From NCBI RefSeq assembly GCF_001280125.1, contig NZ_LGEG01000217.1:1-64000 (forward strand): a DNA stretch of 64,000 nucleotides. The letters are read 5' to 3'. Under the pieces are notes generated by a model. The model worked only from the letters and a program-made list of their open reading frames with translations. It made no database searches and was not told where the DNA came from. This DNA is from Streptomyces sp. NRRL F-6492. GTDB lineage: Bacteria; Actinomycetota; Actinomycetes; Streptomycetales; Streptomycetaceae. A program made the position numbers and the translations under genes. Every line of letters starts with the position of its first letter. The first letter of the stretch is position 1. This document shows, one piece after another, positions 17,565 through 26,167 of the stretch.

Positions 17565-19645
17565 GCCTGCTCCTTCGGCGTTACATCTTGCGGGGCGACG
17601 ACCGCCCGGCCGGCGCGCCGTTGGCAGAAGTCCTGCCAGTGCGCGTCGTGCCATGTCGTACGGATATCAGCCAGATGACCAGGAACGCCCTCCAGCTGCT
17701 CCTGGAAAGCGCGCAGGAGTTTCTCCGGCAGCGAGTCCCAATGTTCCGCGACCTCATCCTGCAAGGCCCGTGCGTCGCAGACGCTCCCACGCCGGGGCCA
17801 GATCAAGGCCGGGGTATGGATGAGGAGTTCCTCCAGCATGAGGTCGAAATCCTTCTCCGGCAGGGCGCCCACTCCCCATACGCAATCGCCCGCACGACGA
17901 CGGCCGAGCAGCTCCTGCAGCTTCTCGATGCTGCTGAGGTCGTCCAAGCCGAGCCACGAGGGGCCGCAGCGGGCCTTGCTCTGCAAGGAGGACAGCAAGC
18001 GGCTGCCGGCGTCCAGCATCTCGTCGAGGAGGACATCGGACGGGGGCGTCAACAGACCCGACCAGCGGGTCGTGACGTCGTAGTCGACGCCCAGCATGCG
18101 TCTGCCGCGGACCACTTTCCACTCCTCCGGAGGGGAATCCAGAAGCAGGGACGTCGGGACCGACACATCGACCGCCACCAGCCGCTCGCCCGCGGCCGTC
18201 AGCCAGGACAACGCCCACAGGCGGCCCTCATCCAGCGCGGACACCAGGGCACCCGGCACCGGCCCGGGCTCGCACGGGAACTCTGCGGTGTGCACCACGG
18301 CCGAGCCGAACAGAAGCGAGGCCTCCACCCGGACGACGTCCTCACCACCGTCGTCGGCGGCCACCAGAACCAGGCGGGGTGTGGCCGCGCGCAGTTCGAT
18401 CAGTCGGCTGTTCAGAGCAGAGCTCGCACCCGATCTGGTCGCCCAGACGGCCAGCTGCTGTGGAAGGACCTCACCGGGACTGATCAGGTGGGCAAGGGCG
18501 GCGACGAAATGCACCAGCGTCCGGCTCTGTCCCGCAGGGGCGACGGCCGACTGGCACAGGACCGCGTACTCCACCATGTCACGCAGGGAAGGGCAGGGCA
18601 GTCGTACCACCACCTCCAGCGGGAACCCGGCACGCACCGCCGCCTTGCGGAGCAAGTCATCGGTCAGGGCGTCCCCGAAGGTCTCCTCGAGGACGGTGAC
18701 GGCTACAGCGCAGACAGCCAGGTCACGCTTGAACTCCATCACCCGTTGGACCGCGGGGTGGCCAAGGCGTTCCGGTTCCAGGCCGCCGAGCCAGTCCTTC
18801 AGCTGGTCCTGGCTGTTGATGCCTTGCGTGCCGTGCAGTCGGCTGAGCAGCTTGTGTAGCCTCTCGCACGCCAGAAGACCGAGAGAGCCGGTGGAGCGTC
18901 GGCCTGCGGCCCGGACGTTGTGGGCCAGCCACAGCGAGTCACCGGACATGGCGGCGCCGTCGAACATGAAGCCGCCAGGCTCCTGGGTGTGGATACGGCT
19001 GCGCAGTTCCTTGATCAGCTGGTCGTCGACGGTCAGGAAGTCGCCAGCAATGGGCAACCCGTTCTCCAGCAGCTCGGCGAGCTGGACACTCAGGTTCATG
19101 TCCCAGGCCGGCAGGTGGGCGGAGGCGGCGAACAAAAGCGACAGACGCAGACCGCCCTGCTGAAGCCCCGCCGTCGCGGACTGCGCATCCGGAAGGGCGG
19201 CGGCCGCGTGGCAGGTGTCGATGACGGCTATCAGACCACTGGGTCCGGTCTCATTCGTCACCGTGCCGATCATGGAGGGCACGTGCAGCTGGTGGATCGC
19301 TCCGTCCTGGGCGCTGCCCGAGGTGACGAAGTACAACGGGCCACCGTAGCCCCCCATTCCGTGGCCCAACAGCGCCAGGATCAGGGGGCCGCCGTCGTCC
19401 TTGGCCCGGCCGACGGCGGTAGCGAGGGCCTTTTCGACAGCCGTTTTGCCCAGGGCGGTGCCCACTAGCAGGGACCCTGCATCACCCTCACCGCGGTCGC
19501 GGCAGGCACCGAGATCCGGGTCCACCAGCGCCCGGTGCAGGCGGCGCGCCGCGTCTTCCAGGCCCGGCAGTTCCTCCGCGCCCTGGCACTGAGCTCCGAC
19601 CACCAGCACATGGCGGGACACCAACGATGTGACAGCGCCTGTCAT
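17561..19645 (-). CDS. Caspase-like protease with VMAP-C domain
   Basis: A 694-residue protein from ATG 19645, which overlaps the preceding stop (ATGA). Residues 10-260 are a peptidase C14-like domain: histidine H95 in LLGHG and cysteine C145 in LIAVIDTCHA, both in the expected context. The C-terminal 250 or so residues (about 430-694) match the vWA-MoxR-associated protein C-terminal domain (VMAP-C), including the characteristic basic stretch before a YDVTTRW-type motif (RRMLGVDYDVTTRW). In the proposed VMAP systems this subunit carries the effector, activated through MoxR and vWA partners encoded next to it; both follow here. The likely role is regulated proteolysis leading to growth arrest or death on infection, which is inference. 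Confidence 0.8.
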   Translation of the reverse strand: MTGAVTSLVSRHVLVVGAQCQGAEELPGLEDAARRLHRALVDPDLGACRDRGEGDAGSLLVGTALGKTAVEKALATAVGRAKDDGGPLILALLGHGMGGYGGPLYFVTSGSAQDGAIHQLHVPSMIGTVTNETGPSGLIAVIDTCHAAAALPDAQSATAGLQQGGLRLSLLFAASAHLPAWDMNLSVQLAELLENGLPIAGDFLTVDDQLIKELRSRIHTQEPGGFMFDGAAMSGDSLWLAHNVRAAGRRSTGSLGLLACERLHKLLSRLHGTQGINSQDQLKDWLGGLEPERLGHPAVQRVMEFKRDLAVCAVAVTVLEETFGDALTDDLLRKAAVRAGFPLEVVVRLPCPSLRDMVEYAVLCQSAVAPAGQSRTLVHFVAALAHLISPGEVLPQQLAVWATRSGASSALNSRLIELRAATPRLVLVAADDGGEDVVRVEASLLFGSAVVHTAEFPCEPGPVPGALVSALDEGRLWALSWLTAAGERLVAVDVSVPTSLLLDSPPEEWKVVRGRRMLGVDYDVTTRWSGLLTPPSDVLLDEMLDAGSRLLSSLQSKARCGPSWLGLDDLSSIEKLQELLGRRRAGDCVWGVGALPEKDFDLMLEELLIHTPALIWPRRGSVCDARALQDEVAEHWDSLPEKLLRAFQEQLEGVPGHLADIRTTWHDAHWQDFCQRRAGRAVVAPQDVTPKEQA

Positions 19646-20613
19646 GGCACAAGAGCCTTGATGATCGGCCCGGCCACCTCCCCGTGCTCCAGATACTTGG
19701 TTGCCGTATGGGTCCACGCCCCAGTGGACTTCACGGCCGCGGTCTGCGCCCTCACCCCTCGGCCGCTTGGCGCGATCCAGTCCGCCAACCGGGGACGCCC
19801 GACCACAATGTCGTTCCGGTCCCAGAAGTTGAGCCACGCCCCCACCTCTTCCGGGCAGGACGGCGGCCGCGGCACCAGACGCTGCAGGACCACGCCGCCG
19901 AGCGCGAGAGGGGAGCCGAGCGTCACCCACAGTGCGACCGGGCCCCGGTATTCATGCAGGGCTTCGTAGGCCACGACCGTGCCCAGGGAATGCGAGACCA
20001 CGACGAGCGGACGGGCGGGATCCAGTCCCTCCAGCACCCGGGAGCGGACGGCCGCGCCCAGAGCAGCTCTGTCACCGCGCCGACTCAAGTACCGCGCAAC
20101 CTGAGAGAGATGCAACGCGAACGCCTGACCGTTCGCCCATTGCGCGCTCTGGCGAAGACCAGGCAGCTGCACCAGCGTCGTGGTCACCCAGACCAGCCGC
20201 CGTGCGAACGCGCCCGCCCCCTGCGCCTGGCTGCCGGATGAGAGCCCCTCGAGCTGGTGCCGGGCCTGCTCGATGAGCCGGGCGTCGCGCGTACCGGTAT
20301 CCGGTGGGAACTGCTCGGCAAGCTCATCCACCATCGCCTCCAGCAAGCCGGCAAGCACCTGCTCCTCGAACAGGTCCAACTCCTCGCCCAGCGCGCCTCC
20401 TTGGGCTCCCTTGGTGGTGAACAGATCGCTGTAGTCGGCGAAACGCACATCCGCCAGCCAGCCTTTGGTAAGCGCCGAGATCAGTTCCGGCTGTCCGGCC
20501 GCCCGCACGCCGGTGGCCAACGCCTTCAGCCATTGCCGTTGTTCCGTCTCCGCGTTCCGGAGTCCGCCGATTCCGTGAACGAGCACGAGTTGCGGATGCG
20601 CCGTCGCCACCAT
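19642..20613 (-). CDS. Alpha/beta hydrolase (serine esterase/lipase fold)
   Basis: A 323-residue protein from ATG 20613, preceded by GGGGGAGG; the longer frame to 20739 is not supported. The fold is indicated by LVLVHGIGG (oxyanion loop, 9-17) and the nucleophile elbow VSHSLGT with S209. The acid and final histidine probably lie in the WDRNDIVVG and GAWTHTAT segments. It is the first gene of the four-gene operon and overlaps the caspase gene by 4 bp, so it is likely co-translated. An esterase is not part of the core VMAP trio; it may act on membrane lipids as a second effector or release a signal. Neither role is shown. Confidence 0.75.
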   Translation of the reverse strand: MVATAHPQLVLVHGIGGLRNAETEQRQWLKALATGVRAAGQPELISALTKGWLADVRFADYSDLFTTKGAQGGALGEELDLFEEQVLAGLLEAMVDELAEQFPPDTGTRDARLIEQARHQLEGLSSGSQAQGAGAFARRLVWVTTTLVQLPGLRQSAQWANGQAFALHLSQVARYLSRRGDRAALGAAVRSRVLEGLDPARPLVVVSHSLGTVVAYEALHEYRGPVALWVTLGSPLALGGVVLQRLVPRPPSCPEEVGAWLNFWDRNDIVVGRPRLADWIAPSGRGVRAQTAAVKSTGAWTHTATKYLEHGEVAGPIIKALVP

Positions 20614-20871
20614 GAGCCTCCCCCGGGCCTTACTGTGCGAAGGCCATCCTGCCCTGTGGAGAGCCAAGGACGGTACTTGAAGCGCCGAACACGGCCGCGG
20701 CGCTCGCGAACATCGCACCGCTCTCCCGCACCCAGACACCTAGTCAACTACAACCCAGTCAGCGGGCGTTGACGACCGAAAGCAAGGACGGCCCCGGTCC
20801 CTGGTCCACGGTTGTCCGGCCAACGGTCGGGCACACGCAGGAAGACGGATTCGCCAGCCGGCGAGCAACCT

Positions 20872-20945
20872 CCGAGACGGTGCACGCTCTGGACGGTTTC
20901 GGGTCAACCCGATCTTCATGGGCCCTGAGCAGGGACAGACGTTCT
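20872..20945 (+). repeat. Dispersed promoter-region repeat, copy 1
   Basis: About 65 bp here match 63112-63178 at roughly 85% identity, including GGACGGTGCA-like, TTTCGGGTCAACCCGAT and CCTGA-CAGGGAC blocks. Both copies precede the same small membrane-protein gene, so the repeat is probably its promoter/operator region. The coding parts downstream are also similar. Confidence 0.65.
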
Positions 20946-20949
20946 GTCC
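20899..20949. promoter_or_regulatory. Two operator-like palindromes
   Basis: TCGGGTCAACCCGA at 20899-20912 (6-bp arms, 2-nt spacer) is identical in the second copy at 63138-63151. GGACAGA/TCTGTCC arms at 20933-20939 and 20943-20949 with a 3-nt spacer form a second inverted repeat that resembles the GGGCAGA..TCTGCCC operators near the paralogous HTH gene at 27.9 kb. They lie around the start of the small gene preceding the HTH gene at 21172, which suggests self-regulation. Confidence 0.45.
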
Positions 20950-21175
20950 GCCGATCCCGAGCCGTCGGCGTCCTGCTCCACCCCCTTCCCGGCCCGTGCC
21001 CCCGGCACGGCCGGCTGGGCATCCCCGAGGTGTGGTCGTCGTCGTGGTCGTCCTGGTTCTGGCCGGTCTGGTGGTCGGCAACCGGCCCGTCCCGGCCGCG
21101 CTGGTGGTCGCCGCCGCCGTCGCTGACCTGATTGCCGGCCGCCGCCCGACCCAGACCGCGACGCCCTGCGTGTGA
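20918..21175 (+). CDS. Small hydrophobic protein, frameshifted copy
   Basis: An 85-residue frame. Its second half (a valine-rich helix, then GNRPVPAALVVAAAVADLIAGRR) is nearly identical to residues 45-78 of the gene at 63357. The first half is not: relative to that copy one base is missing near 21031, where GAGGTGTGG replaces GAGGTCGTGG. The homologous N-terminus (ending LGIPEV) is therefore in another frame and the present start is a substitute. It may still make a membrane peptide with two hydrophobic segments, or be a pseudogene. The stop overlaps the HTH start as GTGA, so translation through this frame would couple to the regulator gene. Confidence 0.45.
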   Translation: MGPEQGQTFCPPIPSRRRPAPPPSRPVPPARPAGHPRGVVVVVVVLVLAGLVVGNRPVPAALVVAAAVADLIAGRRPTQTATPCV

Positions 21176-21393
21176 CGCTGGCGCGGCCGAGGAACGCGCG
21201 AGGGTGGACCTTCGACGGACTCGCCGACCGCAGCGGCCTGGCCCGGCGCACGCTCATCGACCTCGAACACGGCCGCGACGTCGGCACCGTCACCACCTGG
21301 CACGCCCTTGCACACGCCTTCGACGTCCCCATCGAGCACCTGCTCGACCCGCTCTGCGACGACCACACCCCACCCGGATCCAAGGGCGCCTGA
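21172..21393 (+). CDS. XRE-family HTH regulator (copy 1)
   Basis: A 73-residue protein that is almost entirely one helix-turn-helix domain: the WTFDGLADRSGLARRTLIDL segment (about 12-31) spans the two HTH helices and is followed by a WHALAHAFDVPIEHLL helix. It is about 65% identical to the HTH protein at 27701-27964, including the KTWHALAHA-type stretch. The GTG start overlaps the preceding stop. Like other single-domain XRE proteins it probably binds DNA as a dimer, with the palindromes at 20899-20949 as candidate sites. A DUF6083 gene follows, as at the second locus. Confidence 0.75.
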   Translation: MTLARPRNARGWTFDGLADRSGLARRTLIDLEHGRDVGTVTTWHALAHAFDVPIEHLLDPLCDDHTPPGSKGA

Positions 21394-21560
21394 CCCGGCC
21401 GCGCCGGGCTTGGCGCGCGGCGCGATTAATCCGAACCGGCGAACGCATTCAGAACGCACGTGCGTTACATGGTGCCGGTATTCGATACTGCTGGGCCGCC
21501 CGGGGGACTGGCCTACCACCGCGCCGCCCCCGAGGCGTGCCACCTGGCACGGCCCTCGCC

Positions 21561-22212
21561 ATGCGCCCCAACTCCACCCACACCGGCTGCCACTGGGACG
21601 GCAGCGCCCGCACCGTGCCGGCACGCCGCCCGCTGCGGGTGGCCGCCACCAGCCCCGGTCGTCTGCTGCGCGCCGGCCAGACCGGCCGCTGCCGCCGCTG
21701 CGGCAACCGCATCGACCTCTACCCGCGGGGCCGACGGGCGGCCCATCGCCCTGCATCCCGCCGAAGTGTCCACCGCCCACGTCGCCGCCTCCTGCCGCTG
21801 GCACCTGAGTTCCGGCATCGCCCACCCACACGGCGACGGCAGCGCCTGGTGCCGCATTCCGCACGCCGTGTTCTGCCCGCAGCGCACGCCCGTCTGTCGG
21901 ATCAGCCTGCCGGCCCTCACGTCGGTGCGCCGCCAACTTGTCGTACGAACCCGCCGCCTGATCGACACCGGTGCCTTCACTCCCGTGTTCCTCCCCGCCC
22001 GTGAAGCGCCCGCCGGAACCGGCCGCCTCGTCGTGCGGATGCTGCTGGGCCACTACCTCGCCGAAGGCCCCGTAGAGACCATCCGCTGTGTGGCCCAGAC
22101 CAGCCACCGACACCGCTGCCCCCGTCCCGTCCTGGCCCCGGACGCCCCGCCCGGATCATGGAGGCTGCTGCCGATTGGTCAGCTTCTGCAGATCAACGGT
22201 GGTTTCGGGTAG
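21561..22212 (+). pseudogene. DUF6083 protein, single-base frameshift (copy 1)
   Basis: From ATG 21561 the frame reads MRPNSTHTG and continues through a CRRCGNRIDLY zinc-knuckle-like motif. At the GGGG run 21727-21730 the reading frame must skip one base to continue as ADGRPIALHPAEV and then SCRWHLSSGIAHPHGDGS, matching the intact paralogue at 26653-27540 almost residue for residue. One extra G thus interrupts the gene, unless it is a sequencing error or a recoding site. Downstream similarity continues to about 22150, then ends early compared with the paralogue. The family is common in Streptomyces; its cysteine pairs suggest zinc binding but its function is unknown. Confidence 0.65.
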
Positions 22213-22327
22213 CCAAGCCCATGAGGCAAGGCTCACGGGCACTTCCGGCTGGCGACGGCGCCTGCGTAGGCGGCCCAGTCCTCGGCGGATGCCTGCTGTC
22301 GCATCCAGCGGGGTCAGCCGAGGGGGG

Positions 22328-22349
22328 TGTCAGTGCTGTACGCCATCAT
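22328..22349 (+). promoter_or_regulatory. PafBC-like DNA-damage promoter, leaderless
   Basis: TGTCAGTG at 22328-22335 is followed by exactly 8 nt and then CATCAT (22344-22349), close to the actinobacterial RecA-independent damage promoter (TTGTCAGTG-N8-TANNNT). The ATG at 22356 lies 7 nt beyond the -10, which fits a leaderless mRNA and explains why there is no ribosome-binding site. The -10 is imperfect. Confidence 0.45.
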
Positions 22350-22355
22350 CGGCGC

Positions 22356-24353
22356 ATGACCGCTGCCGCCTCGCCGAAAGCCAGGGCTACTTCAACTGTT
22401 GAGCCGCCACGCACAGGTGTGCTTGCTCTTCCGAAACCGCTTGTCGGTCTGTGCCGGGCAGATCAGTACGAGCGTCAGAAGAAGTTCTGGCAGGAGCTCA
22501 CGCAGCAGTGGCGTGCTGAGGTTGCCGCTTCGCTGGAACAGGTACGCGCGAAGATCGAGAAGCAGAACGCTGTCAACCGGGAGCTCCGGGACAACATCCT
22601 CAGTGCCATGCAGGCTGCCCCTGATCCGCGCGAGCTGTCGGTGGCCGACGTCATGGTGCTGAATAACCAGTGGGCGGACAGGACGGATGCCGCGCGCGTG
22701 GGCGTGCGGGATGCAACCGACAGAAGATGGCGCTGCACTGTGGAACCGGGACACGGATCGTGGATGGCTTCGCCGAAGGACCGCAGCCGCACCGACCGGC
22801 CCAGCATGTGCCCGAAGTGCTCCGGCGCGGCGCCGCGGCCAGGAGAGCGACCCGCCCTCGAGCGATCCGTGGCCGCCATTTCCGCGCTGGCCGCTGAACT
22901 CCACCCCGACTCTGGTGCGCCAGAGGAGATCAGCTACGGCAGCAACAAGCCGGTGACCTGGTGGCATCAGGTTCCTGCCGTTCGGCCTGGAACCGGAGAA
23001 TGGTACTGGGCGACCCATGTTTGGGAGCAGCCCCCCAAGAGCCGCACCAGCCTGCGGAGCAGGAACGGGAAAGCGGCTGGGATCAACGGCTGCCCGGTCT
23101 GCAATGCCGACCAAGCCGACGCCTCCAACAGCCTGGCTGCGTGGTATCCGGAGCTTGCGGAGCAATGGGTGCGTGGCCCGGCGAGCAGGAACACGCACAA
23201 CACCACCGTCGGGTCCAAGATCGAGGTGACGTGGCGCTGTACGTCCTCACAAGGGGAGCATGAGGACTGGCCGGCACCGCCCAACCGCCGCACCGCGAAG
23301 GCGCTGCGGTCCGGCTGTCTGAAGTGCAGCAAGAACGTCTCCGCCAAGGCGCTGGCGCTCTACCACGAGCTGCGTACCCACCTGCCCGCCTTGGAGCTCG
23401 AGGCGCCGATTCCACTCGACCCAGTGCCCGGCAAACGGTACCGCGGCGTGCGGGTCGACATGTGGGAAGAGGCATTGCAACTCGTTGTGGAGTTCGACGG
23501 CTGGAAGACCCACGGCCCTGAGTCCTGGCGCGACCGCGCAGCCGACGACCGCCTGAAGACCGAGCGTCTGGCCGCCGCCTGCCAGACGGTGATCCGGGTC
23601 CGCGAAGACCTTGACCCGGTTGGACCTCACGATGTCGTTGTCGGCTCAGGCTGGAGCGCGTGGAAGGTAGCCGCCGCAGTCCTGCAGCGTGTTCAGCAGC
23701 TTGGCCTGCACCCCCTGCCCGGCCTCGCCAGCTACCTGGAGCATGGCACGGAGACAGCGGCGGCCGATGTGGAGAAGGCTCTGCTAGGGATGCCATACCG
23801 CCCCCGCCAGTTTCCCAAGGCATCGAAAGCGCCCGCTGAACCACGGCAACTGAAGGCCACCGAGCCACCTGCGGACAGCTGGCTGACACCGATGGGCCCC
23901 CCATACGCCAATCCGAAGAAGCGAGCCGGATCATTGCGGGACTACCAGTGCAGGTGCAAGACGGTCGTCACCGGGCTTCCGCAGGCCGAGGTTACTCGCG
24001 GGAACACCAAGAGTTGCGGATGCCGGCAAGATGCGTCCCGTGCGGTCCCGCGAGGCCGGGTAGATCGGGAGCTGACCCAGGCGGCTCGCCAATGGGCGCG
24101 GAAGGCGGGAACCGAGGTCAGGGAAAATGGCCCGTTGGACGCTCGAGTCCTGGCTTCCTACCAGCTCCACGCTGTCGGCATGGCGAGTTTCCTCGGCGAC
24201 GACAATCTCATTCCCGAGGGCGCCGTACGTGGATGGGTCGATGATGAGGAGATCACACTCGGTGCACGCGGACGTCTGCCCCGGCACACCTGGCTCGGCT
24301 ACGCGGCTTCTGTACTGGCCCAGCTTGCGAAGGCTCCGGACGAGGACGCGTAG
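22356..24353 (+). CDS. Zinc-ribbon / Vsr-like endonuclease
   Basis: A 665-residue protein; ATG 22356 is chosen over upstream in-frame starts because it sits just after a leaderless-type promoter. After a coiled-coil stretch (about 40-100) come zinc-ribbon repeats of the DUF4379 kind: W-x-C...HGSW..P...CPKC, a degenerate middle unit ending GCPVC, and TWRC..HEDWPAP...GCLKC. Next, at roughly residues 355-430, is a restriction-type fold like Vsr/DUF559: RVDMW, then VVEFDGWKTHG with the E-x-D pair, then an R-rich helix and TVIRVRED. Near the C-terminus a CRCKT...SCGC ribbon follows. Ribbon-plus-Vsr proteins are predicted nicking or restriction enzymes. The damage-type promoter suggests induction by DNA injury. 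Confidence 0.7.
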   Translation: MTAAASPKARATSTVEPPRTGVLALPKPLVGLCRADQYERQKKFWQELTQQWRAEVAASLEQVRAKIEKQNAVNRELRDNILSAMQAAPDPRELSVADVMVLNNQWADRTDAARVGVRDATDRRWRCTVEPGHGSWMASPKDRSRTDRPSMCPKCSGAAPRPGERPALERSVAAISALAAELHPDSGAPEEISYGSNKPVTWWHQVPAVRPGTGEWYWATHVWEQPPKSRTSLRSRNGKAAGINGCPVCNADQADASNSLAAWYPELAEQWVRGPASRNTHNTTVGSKIEVTWRCTSSQGEHEDWPAPPNRRTAKALRSGCLKCSKNVSAKALALYHELRTHLPALELEAPIPLDPVPGKRYRGVRVDMWEEALQLVVEFDGWKTHGPESWRDRAADDRLKTERLAAACQTVIRVREDLDPVGPHDVVVGSGWSAWKVAAAVLQRVQQLGLHPLPGLASYLEHGTETAAADVEKALLGMPYRPRQFPKASKAPAEPRQLKATEPPADSWLTPMGPPYANPKKRAGSLRDYQCRCKTVVTGLPQAEVTRGNTKSCGCRQDASRAVPRGRVDRELTQAARQWARKAGTEVRENGPLDARVLASYQLHAVGMASFLGDDNLIPEGAVRGWVDDEEITLGARGRLPRHTWLGYAASVLAQLAKAPDEDA

Positions 24354-24604
24354 GACATGGTGGACGACCCGAACCAACCGTTGCTTCAGTTGCGGTAGCC
24401 ACGCTTGAAGTCTGCCTCGTGCCGACAATCTCCTTCTTCGAAGATGTCGATGCGGCATAGGGTCCGTCACCAACAGCACATGGGATCGGGTACCCGCCCG
24501 CCTCCTCAGGGTGCCGGACGCGTAAGCCAGTCGGTGAGGCGCGTGCGGACATTCGGAACGGGCAATGGCGTGTGCAGTCGCCCCGCTCGGGCTGCTCTTC
24601 GATG

Positions 24605-26095
24605 TCAGGCGTGTCCGGGAGGCAAGGGCGAGCTCGGGGCGGTGGGGTGAGTGTTGATCCAGGAGAGGCCGCCGAGGTCGAGGTGGTGGCGGGCGCGGGT
24701 GACGGCGACGTAGGCGAGGCGGGCGTCGGTGTCGCTGACGGGCTCGGGGATGGGGCGTCCTTGGCTGTCGTGCTGGTTGGTGTCCCTGGGCGGGGGAAAG
24801 TCGTCGGCAATTCGGATGGTGGGCCATTCGCGGCCTTTGGCGGTGTGGGCGGTGGAGACGGTGACGTCGGCGTGGGTCTCGTCAGTGAGTTGATCGACTG
24901 CGGTGAGGATGGCGTCGGGGCCGTGAGTGTCGACGAGGTCGACGAAGGGTTGGAGGTCGCGTCCGGCGGGGTCGTGCGCGGCGTAGTCCTGCAACTCTCC
25001 CCAGGAGGCGAAGAGTACGAGTTCGGGGTGGGAGGTGCGGCGGCCGCCCTTCAGGTCGCGGGCCGCGAGGGCGAGTGCGGCGAGTTGCCGGCCGCCGCGG
25101 GTGAGGGCGACGCGGTGGCCAGCAGTGAGCAGGCGCATGACTTCGGCCATGGCGCCGATGTTGGTGCGGCACAGCACTGCGTCCGGCCGTTTGAGGCTGC
25201 CGGTGTCGGTGGGGATGGTGTCGGTGCCGGTCAGGCGGATGGGGGCGTCGGCCAGCGTGAGCCACCGGTTGGCCTCCTCGGCGATCGCAGGGCCGAAGCG
25301 GAAGGAGCGGGTCAGGGTCAGGGGAGTGGCGTCGAAGCCGGTCATCACGTCCCGGGCGCCGCGCCAGCCGTAGATGGCCTGGGCGGAGTCGCCGACCATG
25401 ACGAGCTGGGCATGGCGGCGCTGGGCGGTGAAGACCTCCTCGAGGACGGGATTGGTGTCCTGGGCTTCGTCGAGGAGGAGGAAGTCGGCGTCGATGGTCG
25501 GCTCAGTCAGAGCCCACATCTTCAGGTAGTGGTCGTGTTCGAAGCGGACCACACCTGTCTCGGGGTTGTGCAGGTCGGCCCAGGCCTTGAGGGCGAACGG
25601 CAGGACCTCGTGGGCGAGCTGGGCGTGTTCGCCGGAGGTGTTCAGGCCGCGCAGGTGCGGTACGTGATGGCGGGCCAGGGTGCGGTCGGCGGAGTGGCAG
25701 TAGCGGGTGACCGTGCGCAGCACAGTGTGGGAGAGCGTCCGGGGGCTGATCTCGTGATCGCCGATGCGCAGGGGGCGGGTGATGCCGAGTGCCTGGCCGG
25801 TCTTCCATGCCTGTTGGCGGGGGCTGTTGAGCCGGCTTGTGTAGCGGTGGCCGAGGGCGGCGTAGGCCGTGGCGTGGGCGGTCTTGCACACCACCGTGCG
25901 CGGGAAGCGGGCGGCGGCATCGCGCGCGATGTCCTTGTTGAAGGCGAGATAGCGGCCGCGGCTGAGGGTGCTGGCGGCGAGCAGGGTGAGCGTGCTGGTC
26001 TTTCCCGTCCCGGCGCCGGCCTGCAGGACGAGATGGTGACCGGCCCGGAAGGTGTCGACGGCGTGGGCCTGTTCGTCGGTGGGCGTGTGCAACAA
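24605..26095 (-). CDS. UvrD/Rep-like SF1 helicase
   Basis: A 496-residue helicase with the full motif set: AGAGTGKTS (motif I, near 27-35), LLLDEAQDTNP (II), GDSAQAIYGWRG (III), RSFRFGPAIA (IV), VSTAHTAKGREW (V) and RLAYVAVTRAR (VI). It is short for UvrD (about 720), lacking most of the 2B insertions, as in many defence-associated helicases. The start is TTG 26095 with GGAG upstream. It is the last gene of a minus-strand set with an HTH regulator, DUF6083 and a frameshifted hypothetical gene. The role is presumably 3'-5' DNA unwinding; the partner nuclease, if any, could be the divergent-neighbour Vsr-like protein at 22356. Confidence 0.85.
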   Translation of the reverse strand: MLHTPTDEQAHAVDTFRAGHHLVLQAGAGTGKTSTLTLLAASTLSRGRYLAFNKDIARDAAARFPRTVVCKTAHATAYAALGHRYTSRLNSPRQQAWKTGQALGITRPLRIGDHEISPRTLSHTVLRTVTRYCHSADRTLARHHVPHLRGLNTSGEHAQLAHEVLPFALKAWADLHNPETGVVRFEHDHYLKMWALTEPTIDADFLLLDEAQDTNPVLEEVFTAQRRHAQLVMVGDSAQAIYGWRGARDVMTGFDATPLTLTRSFRFGPAIAEEANRWLTLADAPIRLTGTDTIPTDTGSLKRPDAVLCRTNIGAMAEVMRLLTAGHRVALTRGGRQLAALALAARDLKGGRRTSHPELVLFASWGELQDYAAHDPAGRDLQPFVDLVDTHGPDAILTAVDQLTDETHADVTVSTAHTAKGREWPTIRIADDFPPPRDTNQHDSQGRPIPEPVSDTDARLAYVAVTRARHHLDLGGLSWINTHPTAPSSPLPPGHA

Positions 26096-26167
26096 GGGCT
26101 CCGCGGAAGATGAAGAGGATCAGGAGCGCCTGCAGCCGCTGCGTCGGGAGCGGCACGGCAGACGGGG

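Noticed and set aside
20769..21131. Longer plus-strand frame at 20769 as the real small-protein gene
   Set aside because: It contains the LGIPEV motif but then becomes tryptophan/serine-rich in the wrong frame; the second copy shows the correct frame changes at 21031.
22328..22358. Ten-codon leader peptide (GTG 22328 to the TGA overlapping ATG 22356)
   Set aside because: It has a GGGGGG upstream and an ATGA overlap, but the same bases fit a leaderless promoter better.
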